Assembly: GCA_039621445.1 (NCBI GenBank)
Contig: CP154957.1
Location: 41,442,011 to 41,506,010 of the forward strand
Direction of reading: 5' to 3'
Length of the DNA: 64,000 nucleotides
DNA from: Euglena gracilis
Lineage: Eukaryota > Euglenida > Euglenophyceae > Euglenales
The position numbers were made by a program, and so were the translations under genes. The notes beneath the pieces were generated by a model, which saw only the letters and a list, made by a program, of their open reading frames with translations, had not been told where the DNA came from and did no database searches. Of this stretch, positions 20,716 to 31,178 are shown piece by piece (within the stretch, counting starts at the first letter, position 1; the number at the start of each line of letters is the position of its first letter).

Positions 20716-23700
20716 ATCACGTTTCTGAACAGCCGGCCTGTTGTCCTCTAACTTGAAATTTTTCAAGCCGGTCAATGAAGGAGTAGGAGGAGGTAGGGTT
20801 AGGTTATGGTCGGCCCGACCTCCACGATGGCGACCACCAGAAATCCGCACGGAACCGGGGGGGGGGGGGGGGGTAGTGCAAAAAAATGGTGGTCGGCCCG
20901 ACCTCCACAGGTCGGGCCGACCATGGTCGGCCCGACCATGGTCGGCCCGACCTCCACGATGACGACCACCGGAAATCCGCACGGAGCCCGTAGGCGCCAT
21001 CCGACAATCGGTGTCTGATTGCGGATGCTTACAAAACGGTCCGGCAGCGAAGGGATTTTGTTATTGGGGGGCGGGGAGGGGTGCGGGGGGTGCGGGGGGG
21101 GGGGGGGGGCAGCCCCCCCCCCCCCCCGCTAGACGACCAAGGGCGCCGAAGGCGCCCTCCGACAATGGGTGTCTGATTGCGCATGCTCACAAAACGGTCC
21201 GGCAGCAAAAGGATTTTGTTATTGGGGGGCGGGGGGGGGGGAGCTGGGGGGGGCGGCCTCCCCCCCCCTAATTGAACCCCCCCCCAATTGACCAAACGCC
21301 CCCCCCTGAAAAATTTTTTCCATCGCCCCCCTAATTGACTGCCCGGGGAGATTCCGTGCTGAAGCACCCCCTATGCTTTTCCCAAAAGTGGCCCAAAATG
21401 GGCATTTTCCCCCCAAGTTTTTGCATATTCACCCCCGATTGGGGGGTTCTGGAGCCATTTGTGGGTTTTGACTGGTTTTGGGGTGATTTGGACATTACTA
21501 CAAAAAAAGAGGTGGCGGACGCCGGTTCTGTCCAAAGCCCGGCGTTCCGGACGCCGGTTCCGTCCTTCGGACGGAACCGGCGTCCGGAACGCCGGGCTTT
21601 GGACAGAACCGGCGTCCGCCACCTCTTGTTTAAGCCGGCGTTTTAGAGACGCCGGGTTCAGGACAGAACCGGCGTCCCCAACCTTCGCCCAAAGGACACT
21701 CCCAGGACCAATCTCCGACCACTTATCTGCAATGTCACACAACTTTGCACTTCACCAAATTCCGGCGATCGCGAGGGTATATCTGGCTGTGTCAATCGTC
21801 CAGGTATAAAATCACCCCTCAATCGAAAGCTCTTTTCATCAGACGACTGGCGATCACCACCAAATTCAGCCACACCGCCTGGAGCTCTTATTTTCTGTCA
21901 CTGGGGAATCCTAATTTCACAACTCTGGTGCCCCCCCGAGGCCCTCAGGTCGTTGATTCAAAGAGAAAAAACGTTTCTGTAGGGTTTATTCAGCATCTTA
22001 AACCAAAAGTCACTGAAAATTGCCACAAGTTTCGACTCAGATTCTGGCCGATCCGACCATCGCGAGCGTATCTCGGGCTGCGTGCAACGTTAGGGTACCA
22101 AGTTACCCCTCGATCGAAAGCTCTTTTCAACAGACGACCAGCGGTGCTCATCAGATCTTTCCACGCTGCACGGTACTCTATTTCCAAATCTGGGCCGATT
22201 TTCACCAAATTTGGATATCCACCCCACTGGGTCCCCAGATGGCAAAATTCATTGTCCTTGATGGTTGAAACACTCATACCAGCACCTTAGGGCCACTTTT
22301 GGGCACTTTTGGTGACATTTTTAGGGATGAAAACCGGACGCCGGGCTTTGGACAAAACCGGCGTTCCTAACGCCGGGCTTTAGGACAGAACCGGCGTCCG
22401 GAAAGCCCGTGGGGGGGGGACGCCGGTTCTGTCCTGAACCCGGCGTCTCAAACGCCGGCTTAAGTTTTTTTCGGGGGGGGGGCTTAAATCTCCAAAAACG
22501 GGGGGGGGAAGGGCGGAATATTGTGGGTCGGCCCGACCCACACAGGTCGATAAGCCACCCACACAGGTCGGGCTGACCACAGGTCGGGCCGACCAGGTCG
22601 GCCCGACCCGCAATTTGGTCACCCGCGATTTTCCGCACGGAGCCGTGGGGGGGGGGACGCCGGTTTAACTGTCCTGAACCCGGCGTCTCAAACGCCGGTT
22701 TAAGCCAATTTTGCCCACTCCTGGCTGACCCCCCCCGGGGGGGTCCGGGCCAAAAACCACTCATTCACTCTGAAAAAACCAGTCACCCCCCCCCGGGGGG
22801 GTCGGTCAGTGCTTAAGCAATTGCCTGAACCCAACTGATTTGGGGGGCAAATCTGTTTTGTTGCCCAACTGTTCGAGGGCCTCTAAATAACAAAATCCCT
22901 TGTGGAGGGGCGAATTCCCTTCTATGTTGGCAACATACTTGGGTGCTAAGTTGGCTCGCTTTGACGACCTTTGGAGGCTAGGCGCGCCGCTCGGGGGGGT
23001 CCGGGACCCCCCCCCCTGCGCGGCCCCTGCGCGGCCGCTCGCCCCCCCCCCTAGACCCCCCCCCTCCCCCCACTGTGCCTAGCATGGCCAAGGAAAATTT
23101 TTTGTGAAAAAATCGCGACTTTTTTGAGGCCCAAAAATGACCAAAAATGACCATTTTCGGACATAAAATGGCAAATTTGGGGACCGCGCGCTGTGCGCGC
23201 GGCCAAAAAAGCACTTTTTGGGTCAAAAATGGCCCAAAAAAGGCAAAAAATGACCACTTTTTGGACCCGAAAATCACCGATTTTAGGATGCGCGCCGCCC
23301 GCGCGGCCGCCCTCCGACCCCCCCCCCCCCCCCCCCCCCCCCCACCCCCCCCCCCCCCCCCCAGGAGTGCCCAGCGGTAGCCTGGGGGGGGGGGGGGTTG
23401 TGGGTAGTCGGCCGACTAGTCGGCCGACTACCCAATTGGTCCACCGACTAGTCGGCCGACTAATTGGTCGGTAGCTAGTCGGCGGGGGGGTAGTGGGTAG
23501 TCGGCCGACTAGGCGGCCGACTACCCACTCTAATGTACTAACGGGTCAAAACCGCCGACTTTTAAGCCCCCCCCCTGGGAAAAAAAATTTGTCTAAATCA
23601 CCTCAACGCCGGTCAAAACCCACCCAAATGGCTCCAGAACCCCCCAATCGGGGGTGAATATGCAAAAAAATTGGGGGAAAATGTCCATTTTGGGCCACTT

Positions 23701-23759
23701 TTGACAAAAGTACACCTCTCCCCATGAATTTTCAATATAAGTCAAAATTTGCACAAAAA

Positions 23760-24375
23760 AATTTCTTATCCCTCCAAGTCTATTGCAAACATAGAAGGGT
23801 TTTTGTTATTTGAGGGGGGGGGGTGCGGGGGGGGCGGCGCCCACCCCGCCTATGCCAAAGAGAGCCAAAAAAACGACTTAGAACCCGAGTATATTGCCAA
23901 CACAGAAGGGATTTTGTTATTTGAGGGGGGGGGATGCGGGGGGGGGCGGAGCCCCCCCCCCCGCCTATGCCAAAGTGAGCCACAAAAACGACTTAGCCCC
24001 TGAGTATGTTGCCAACAGAGAAGGGATTTTGTTATTTGAGGGGGGGGGTGCGGGGGGGGGCGGAGCCCCCCCCGCCTATGCCAAAGTGAGCCACAAAAAC
24101 GACTTAGCCCCCGAGTATGTTGCCAACAGAGAAGGGATTTTGTTATTTGAGGGGGGGGGGGGTGCGGGGGGGGCGGAGCCCCCCCGCCTATGCCAAAGTG
24201 AGCCACAAAAACGACTTAGCCCCCGAGTATGTTGCCAACAGAGAAGGGATTTTGTTATTTGAGGGGGGGGGTGCGGGGGGGGCGGAGCCCCCCCCGCCTA
24301 TGCCAAAGTGAGCCACAAAAACGACTTAGCCCCCGAGTATGTTGCCAACACAGAAGGGATTTTGTTATTTGAGTC
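23760..24375 (+). repeat. tandem array, about 111-bp unit, five to six copies
   Basis: The unit is AGCCACAAAAACGACTTAGC, GAGTATGTTGCCAACA, AGAAGGGATTTTGTTATTTG, then a G run, GCGGAGC and a C run, then CCTATGCCAAAGTG. Copies differ mainly in homopolymer length. Two to three copies also occur at 10860-11120. Confidence 0.9.
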
Positions 24376-24604
24376 TCGGATTGGGGTGGAGGGGGGAGTT
24401 TTCTGCCTCTCGTGATGCAAAACGCAGATTGCAGTTGGCTCCGTGCGGAAAATCGCGGATGACCAAATTGCGGGTCGGGCCGACCTGGTCGGCCCGACCT
24501 ATGGTCGGCCCGACCTGTGCGTATGGCTTATCGACCTGTGTGGGTCGGGCCGACCAGGTCGGGCCGACCCACATTATTCCGCACTACCCCCCCCCCCAAC
24601 AGCA

Positions 24605-24850
24605 ATGAGACAGACAGATTCCTGCAAACAGTGTGACGGAGTAGTGAAGACCATGGAACACAAAATGAAGGCAATGGAAACCCAGGACTTAGAATCCAGA
24701 CCAGCGACAAAACGGCACAGGAGGCGCAAAAACAGGGCAATTTCGATCTGGTTCGACCCCAGTTCAGAAGATGAAAAGTGCGTGAGAGAGGGAAACGACG
24801 AAAACGGGGAAATCAGACGGCAGCGACAGAGGGCAGCATATCAGCACTGA
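24605..24850 (+). CDS. small hydrophilic ORF, unidentified
   Basis: ATG lies three bases after a C-rich tract ending in AACAG, which looks like a splice or trans-splice acceptor. The 81-codon frame ends in TGA. The peptide is rich in Lys, Arg, Glu and Gln (DGVVKTMEHKMKAMETQDLE; ATKRHRRRKNRAI; SSEDEKC) with one CxxC near the start. Its composition is protein-like, unlike the repeat-derived frames around it, but the purine-rich strand alone could produce this. The fragment lies immediately upstream of another palindrome/array region and may be a remnant of a mobile element. Confidence 0.35.
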   Translation: MRQTDSCKQCDGVVKTMEHKMKAMETQDLESRPATKRHRRRKNRAISIWFDPSSEDEKCVREGNDENGEIRRQRQRAAYQH

Positions 24851-24874
24851 ATGCAGGGACGAACCCTGCATTGG

Positions 24875-25145
24875 GAAATGACTGAATGAGGGCGCCTTCG
24901 GCGCCCTTGGTCGTCTAGCGGGGGGGGCTGCCGCCCCCCCCGCACCCCCACCGCCCCCAATAAGAAAATCCTTTTGCTGCCGGACCGTTGTGTGAGGATT
25001 CGCAATGGGAGAGGTATTTTCCCAGGGCGCCTTCGGCGCCCTTGGTCGTCTAGCGGGGGGGGCTGCCGCCCCCCCCGCACCCCCCCCCGCCCCCAATAAC
25101 AAAATCCCTTTGCTGCCGGACCGTTTCCCCCCCCCTTCCCCCCCC
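24875..25145 (-). repeat. two-unit repeat with GGCGCCTTCGGCGCC hairpin
   Basis: Two units (24890-24990 and 25025-25125) carry GGGCGCCTTCGGCGCCC, TTGGTCGTCTAGCG, a G/C hairpin, AACAAAATCC and TTGCTGCCGGACCGTT. The same unit occurs in opposite orientation at 21030-21230. Confidence 0.85.
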
Positions 25146-25474
25146 ACCCTGCCCTAGAAATCAGTGCTGGGCGGACAGGGTGTAACTGGGCAGGGTGTGG
25201 ACTTAGCGGCGAGGATGGCGGTCGAACCATTGACCGCCGTAGTGCTCCGCAACTCTGTTCAAAGGGAGTATGTTTAATCATGCCAGGCAAAACTAAGGAG
25301 TACCTTTTGCAATATGAGGCCGATTCCAACAGGCACAGCTCTTGCTGCACCTTCCTCTGCTGCTGACTGCCGCCGCGCCGTTCAATGGCTGCCGCCACAG
25401 GTGGTCTTCATTCACAGTGAGGAAACAACCGTAACAACCCGCCAGCCAGACCACATCTGCACCACTGCACCACC

Positions 25475-26957
25475 CTAACCACACCCCTGCAGCACACCTG
25501 CACAGACGTAACCCGGACCCTCAGACAAATACCCGAAGTGTGTGTGACCCAGCAGACGCATTCGTTGAGTTCCGGAAATTTGACACCCCGTGGATGCCTG
25601 CCAAGCGAACAGAACTGTACGCCCCAAATCCAAAGGGCTGATGTTCGTGCCAATGTTCAACTTCCAGATCCAGCTAAAAAAATCAGGCGTGACGTAAAAC
25701 CCACCAATGTGAAGTACTACAACAGAGGGGACCACCCCCAGTGTGCGTACAGCCGGTTCGAACAGCGGGTCCACAGTCGCCACAGTTTTCCTTCCGTGGG
25801 CTGAACAGCGGTACCGCTGAACAGCGAGTTGTGTTGGACCATTCATATCCGGCAGGATGAGATGCCTTTCCAAAGCAGTGCAAACCACCTCACCGGCTGG
25901 GATGGACCAGAAGCAACTCCACCACACCCTAACCAAAACACCAACCTGTCACTCAGCACGACAACCCATCCTGTGTGTCAGCAATTTCGTGCGAAAATAA
26001 CCCTCACGTACCCAATTGCAAGGTGTTTCATGAGATCCGCACAGCACCAATGTGCCGTCAATCCTCCACGGTTCACCATTCAGCACCCAAAACAGCTGCA
26101 GTACAACGCGACGGCGTTGTACACGGACAGCCTTCTGTCCCGGTGTCCGCGTCGGTGGCAGGGATGAAGGTTGGGCAACGACAGCCAGGGCGGCATCAGG
26201 TGGATCATCGGCTTCGTCATGCGCCACTGCTGCATCAGTCACAGCATCCGGAGCCTCAGCCACTGCATCACGCGCAGCCACGACAGGAGCCCCAGCAGCC
26301 GCATCTGCAGCCACAGCCAGAACAACAGGAACAGGAACAGGAACAGGAACGGGAACAGGTACAGCAGGACTGGAAGCTGGTGGCGAGGCGGGATCTGCGT
26401 TTGCAGATGATACTCCAGCCCGCTTCCCAGAGCGGATCCGGCCCCCGCGTTGATGCACCAACAGGTGGTCCGCAATGTACGACGGCTTCCAACAACATCC
26501 TCTTGTATTTGTAGGTTTTATTCTGTGCGTAGTGGTTGTATCACCCCCATTTACCCCCCCACCCCCAAGGTTCCCAGGCTTTGTATTAAAAAAAGTTTTT
26601 CCCCTGTTTGTACCGCACAGAGCCAAATTGAGCCAAATGGAAAATTGCTACATCTTGCATAGACAGTGGCATTTGCACCCCTACCCCCCCCTCCACAGTC
26701 TGGGTAGGAACTCTAGCCTCCCGCCCCCATTGCCCCCCAGCCCCCCCCCCACAGTCTGACCAAAAAGTCATTTTTGCAAACCTAATTCGAAAAACCAGAA
26801 TATACGAGGATGGGCGAACAGTGGTGTCCAACCCCTTCTGGTGACACTCATCGCACACATAATGTGTACCCTTCACCAAAGGACAGTGGCATGCAAAGGG
26901 TTGGCAACCCTTTGCATCCCCTGCCACAGCCAAAGGCACAAAACACTGGTGAGCCAT
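25475..26957 (-). CDS. unidentified gene with Cys-rich first exon
   Basis: An acceptor (ctctctccgcctgcag) ends at 26965; ATG at 26957 follows in good context (ACCATGG). Exon 1 is 26957-26796, 54 codons, with a Cys cluster suggesting metal binding (GCQPFACHCP ... HYVCDECHQKG). It ends CTG|gttttt. Exon 2 is probably 26485-26012 (158 codons). It has a basic start, a PVPVPVPVP linker, an Ala/Asp-rich segment and VLNGEPWRIDGTLVLCGSH, and ends at a strong donor (TGG|gtacgtgag). Both are phase 0. Downstream, an open frame at 25936-25475 (QRYRCSAHGRKTVATVD; VVPSVVVLHIGGFYVTPDFF) is likely a further exon, but its acceptor could not be fixed. A later minus frame at 25398-25140 (QQELCLLESASYCKR) may also be coding. 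The family is not recognised; a transposon-derived gene is possible. Confidence 0.5.
26891..26917. repeat. 27-bp near-perfect palindrome inside an exon
   Basis: Two 13-base arms (ATGCAAAGGGTTG and CAACCCTTTGCAT) flank one central base. It lies inside the Cys-rich exon 1 of the gene at 25475-26957. Confidence 0.9.
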
Positions 26958-29900
26958 GGTGAAACTGCAGGCGGAGAGAGCGGAAAACTGTCAAACACAC
27001 TCTTCTCTAACGTCATGGACGGGGGGGGGGGGTTCCAAAAAAAAATGGGACCAAAAAATTGGACCGGGGGGATTTCCAGAAAAATTTTTAGACCCAAATT
27101 GTTTTTCTGAAAAAAAAATTTACTCCTCAGGGGGGGGGGGGGAGTGCGGATAATTGCGTTTCCTACCGACCAGGTCGGCCCGACCCACACAGGTCGGGCC
27201 GACCTGGTCGGGCCGACCATGGTCGGCCCGACCAAGAGGTCGGGCCGACCATGGTCGGCCCGACCCGCAATTTGGTCATCCGCGATTTTCCGACCGGACC
27301 CATTGCAGTTTGCATTTCTAAAGGATTTTAATGTAATCCCTGTTTCATCATTGGTTTTTTACCCCTCCGGACCCCCATCAAGGGCACACCGACCCCCCAC
27401 TGACCAAAGATTTCCATCTGGGGGTGTTTATTTAGGCGTAAGACACTTATTTGGACCCATCCGGACCATTTCCGGGTGATTTGGGCCCGCCACAGGCCAT
27501 TTTTATGACCGCCGACTAGCCACCGACTAGTTTGCATTGGATTTTCTTCATTGGGGGGGGGGGGCTTAAAAGTCGGCGGTTTTGACCCGTTAGTACATTA
27601 GAGTGGGTAGTCGGCCGACTAGTTGGCCGACTACCCACTACCCCCCCCCCTGTCTCGCCGACTAGCTACCGACTAGGACTAGTCGGTGGACCAATTGGGT
27701 AGTCGGCCGACTAGTCGGCCGACTACCCACTACCCCCCCCCCCAGTCTCCCGCCTTGCGCCCCCCCCCCCCCGCTGTGCCTAGCCTCCTTTGGCGACCGT
27801 GGGCCAACCCTGGGGTCGGCCCACTACCACCCCCCCCAGGCCAGATCTACCCCTAGGGGAGGTCGTGGGGTGGGCCGACCCCAAGTCGACCCTAGGGTCG
27901 GCCCACGACCCTAAGTCGACCCTGAGCCGGCGACCCTAGGGTCGTCCCATGGGGTCTCCCGGACGACACCTTGGGCGACCTTTGGCGACCGTGGGCCGAC
28001 CCTAGGGTCGGCCCACTATCCCCCCCCCCCAGGCCAGATCTACCCCCCTTTGGTGTCCACAGGTGAACCACAAAAAAAATATTGGTGTCCACAGGTGAAC
28101 CACAAAGTTTTTTTTGATGTCCATACGTGAACCACAAATAAAATCTTGGTGTCCACAGTGAACCAACTGAATGTCTGGTGCCATGCTGTGGCAGAAGTTT
28201 GGGGCGTTCGGCATCTGGAGTTCGGCCGTTCTGGGGGGGGGTCAAAACTTTTGCGGGGGGGGGGGGGGTTGAACTAGTTATTGGTGGTCGCCAGCGACTA
28301 GTCGCAGCGACCACCAATGGTCGCTTGGGACCATTTTCGCGCTGGCGACTAGTCGCTAGCGATCACCAGATCCATCACCAATTTTTTTCTCTCGCTCAGG
28401 GGCCTCCCCCCCCCGGGTCCCGGAGGACCCGGAGGCCAGGTTGTCCACTTCGGGACCCCGGGACCCCCCCCCCTCCCCCCCCTCCTTGTTCAGTTCGGGT
28501 TCCGAGACCCCCCCCCCGTGTACCTGAATGTACCTGTTCACTTCGGGAAAAAACCGAAAAACGGAACGACGGGCGAACACCGAAAAGGGGGTTTTTTAAA
28601 AAATTTTCGGCGCCTTCGGCGCCGGACCCCCCTCCCCCCCCCCTCTGCGGGAAGTGAACATGTCCAGTTCAGTTCGGAAGTGAACGGTCCCGGACCCCCC
28701 CTCCCCCCCTGTACCTGGGCTCCCCCACTCTCTTTTCCCCAAAAATGGCCAAAAAGTCGCAAAAAAGCTAAAAATAGCACCTTTCACAAAAATTTCGGTG
28801 CCTTCAGCACCGAAAAGTGTTTCCCCCCTGGGGGGGGGGGGCAGCCAGGCCCCCCATCCAAGACTAAGGAGGAGCCCAAACCGCGGTTATCACCGCGGTT
28901 ACACCGCGGTTACACCGCGGTTACGCGGGCAAGGTGCCTTTCAAGGTAGTGGAGCCCCCAGGGGGGTGGACGGGGTCCTGGGGGACCCCGTCACCGAAGA
29001 TGGTCAAAAAATCGCGAAAAATGCTAAATAGCACCTTTTTCAAAAATCTTCGGCCTTTCGGCACCGAAAAGTTTATCCCTCCTGGGGCCCAGGGTGGGGG
29101 TGGGCTCGACACACCCCCAGGGGGGGGGCACACCCTACCTCCCCCCGGGGGTCCTACTAAAAAACCCCTGGGAGTCTTCTTTCAAATGACACAATGATCT
29201 TGGTTTGGATTGATTGGATCGACAGTTACTCTCTTCAGCTCATAGTGGCTGCATCTTTTTTCAAAAATTCACAACATCAGGTTCAATTTTGCTTGAATAA
29301 GGTGGCCAATTCCAAAATTGGGGTGGAATTAACATCACTACAAACACAAAAGGGCCCCCCAAACATAAGACCCTGGGTCAATCAAGCAAAAATCAAAAAA
29401 GAGCTCCCCCCCCCCAACAAGACCCCCCGACGGCATGAAGCACCGGATGGTGGAATTTTCCCCTTGAAAATTTCCAAAACCCCAATTTCGGACAGAAAAT
29501 AATTTTCGAGTTCCAAGGATAGGGTAAAATTTGAACTACCATGCCCCCCCCCCAGTTAGTCACCCCCAAGGGAAATATTTTTCTTTAAAAAAACACCGAA
29601 TTTGGCCATCGGAATTTTTTTTTATGGTTGCCATCCATGAAACGTGCCCTGGAATGCCCAAAAACAACCTTGAAACCCCCAAGAATTGGGGCAGGGGGCA
29701 AAATTTGGTATAAATTGACCCCCCCCCCGAGTTAGTCACCCCCCCCCCTGTTAGTCACCCTTGGCCAAATTCCCCTCCCAAGGGGGTGACTAACTGGGGG
29801 GGGGGGGGCACGGTAAACCAATCTACACATGGCGCAAAGTGCCGAAGGAGAATTTTTAATGTTTTGAGAACCTGAAACATGCTTTTTTTTGTGTTGCGGT

Positions 29901-30440
29901 TGTTAAAAAAAATCCAAAATAACACCCTCCAAAATAAGACCACCCCCTGCAGTTTTCCAGCAATGGATTTTGGGGGAGGCCAATTCCCTCCCCATGTCGG
30001 CCAAACCCTCGGCATGAAGCATTTGGATGATGCCTTTGCTCTTGTTCTCACCGCGGTTACACCGCGGTTACGCCGCGGTTACACCGCGGTTATCTGGGCT
30101 CCTCCTAAAAAAAAACCCTGCTCCTCAGGTGAGTTATTTCATTCTCACCCCTTCCCTCTCCCTCCCCCTACCCTTTTCAGCAATGAACAATCCCCTGCCA
30201 TGCAGTTTTGTTGTTGAAATCCAGAAATCGCAAAAAACCTATTCTGTGACACACAGCCAGACAATGCCGATGACAGTGACCTGGAGGACAGGCTGGTTCG
30301 ATTAATCGTTTCGATTAGCCCCCCCCCCCCCCGAGCTGTTCTCCTCCCTGGTCGGCCTGACCATCAATAATTACTCCACCACCCTCTTAAAAGTTTTCAG
30401 CCCCCCCCCTCTTTTCCAAAGATCTTCAAAATTTTATCCA
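26958..30440. repeat. repeat-rich intergenic stretch
   Basis: Contents are GGTCGGGCCGACC palindromes (27165-27290), the 290-bp block shared with 11130-11420 (27300-27600) and CGACTAGTCGG palindromes (27600-27735). GGGTCGGCCCAC/GACCCTAGGGTCG palindromes lie at 27780-28015. Four units of GTGTCCACAGGTGAACCACA lie at 28048-28165, AGTCGCNAGCGAC palindromes at 28285-28370, and ACCGCGGTTAC 11-mers at 28880-28925 and 30045-30095. No exon could be supported. An open segment at 30245-30305 (DNADDSDLEDRLVRLI) may be an upstream exon of the next gene. Confidence 0.55.
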
Positions 30441-31178
30441 TCGTCCTCCCTCTATCGTGGCAAACAATGTTTACGTCATGATGAACTGCATCGGAGATGA
30501 AGGCCGCCCCCAGGCAGTTGGTTGCATTTTCGCACATCGTCTTTTAATGTGCCTTTTCTTTCATCCGGATGCAAAATACGTCATAGTGGCCTGCACAGCA
30601 ATGCAAATACCGTTTGTGATTGACACCGTCGGAAAATTAAAAGAGCAAGTGTTTTTGGATCACCCCAAGGTCTGTTTTCGAACTGTTTGTCAAAGGATTG
30701 CCCCAGGTTTCGCTTAATGAACCTTTGGTGAGAACTGCACATCAAGCAGTCACAAAAGGCAGGTACACAGCCGCGCACCTGCATAAATTGTCCAACGTCT
30801 GGAAGCACATGCTCGGGGTGCTGTTTGGGTTCAACCCTGGCATGTCCCCTAACCACTTCCTGTCACCCTACTTGAATTGGAAAAGCATGGCAAGGTCCTG
30901 TTGGATCCTTGATGGTTGCAAAAATGAAGGAACCCTTTTTCATTTTTCGAAACATTTCCGAAATATTTCTGAAATATTTCCAAACTATTTCTGAAATGAA
31001 ATTTCTCAATGTTTCAAAAGATACCCAATGCTGCCACCGTCTCCAACACCACCGTCATCAGTCCTGGGCGGCTGCACCTCCCTGTCCGTCAGCATTGGCT
31101 GAGGACCAGGCAGATGAAGCTGAAACTGAGGTATTTGTTCGCTACTTGACCGCCACCTGCAAAATGACATTGCCTTGA
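30441..31178 (+). CDS. unidentified multi-exon gene
   Basis: An open frame runs from about 30441 to 30669 (NNVYVMMNCIGDEGRPQAV; VIVACTAMQIPFVIDTVGKL; LDHPK). A 37-nt GT-AG intron (30670-30706) in phase 0 leads into VSLNEPLVRTAHQAV ... HLHKLSNVWKHMLGVLFGF ... NHFLSPYLNWKSMAR. The unspliced first frame hits a stop, while the spliced frame continues. A third exon starts after AAAAG at 31020. Depending on the donor used near 30894-30915 it ends either as ...FVRYLTATCKMTLP-stop at 31178 or earlier at about 31100. I do not recognise the family. The start codon is upstream of what I can fix. Composition and codon look are those of a real gene or of an old mobile-element gene. Confidence 0.45.

Noticed and set aside
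23760-24375. Regularly spaced repeats suggestive of CRISPR
   Set aside because: The units are tandem copies with no unique spacers, in eukaryotic DNA with no cas genes.
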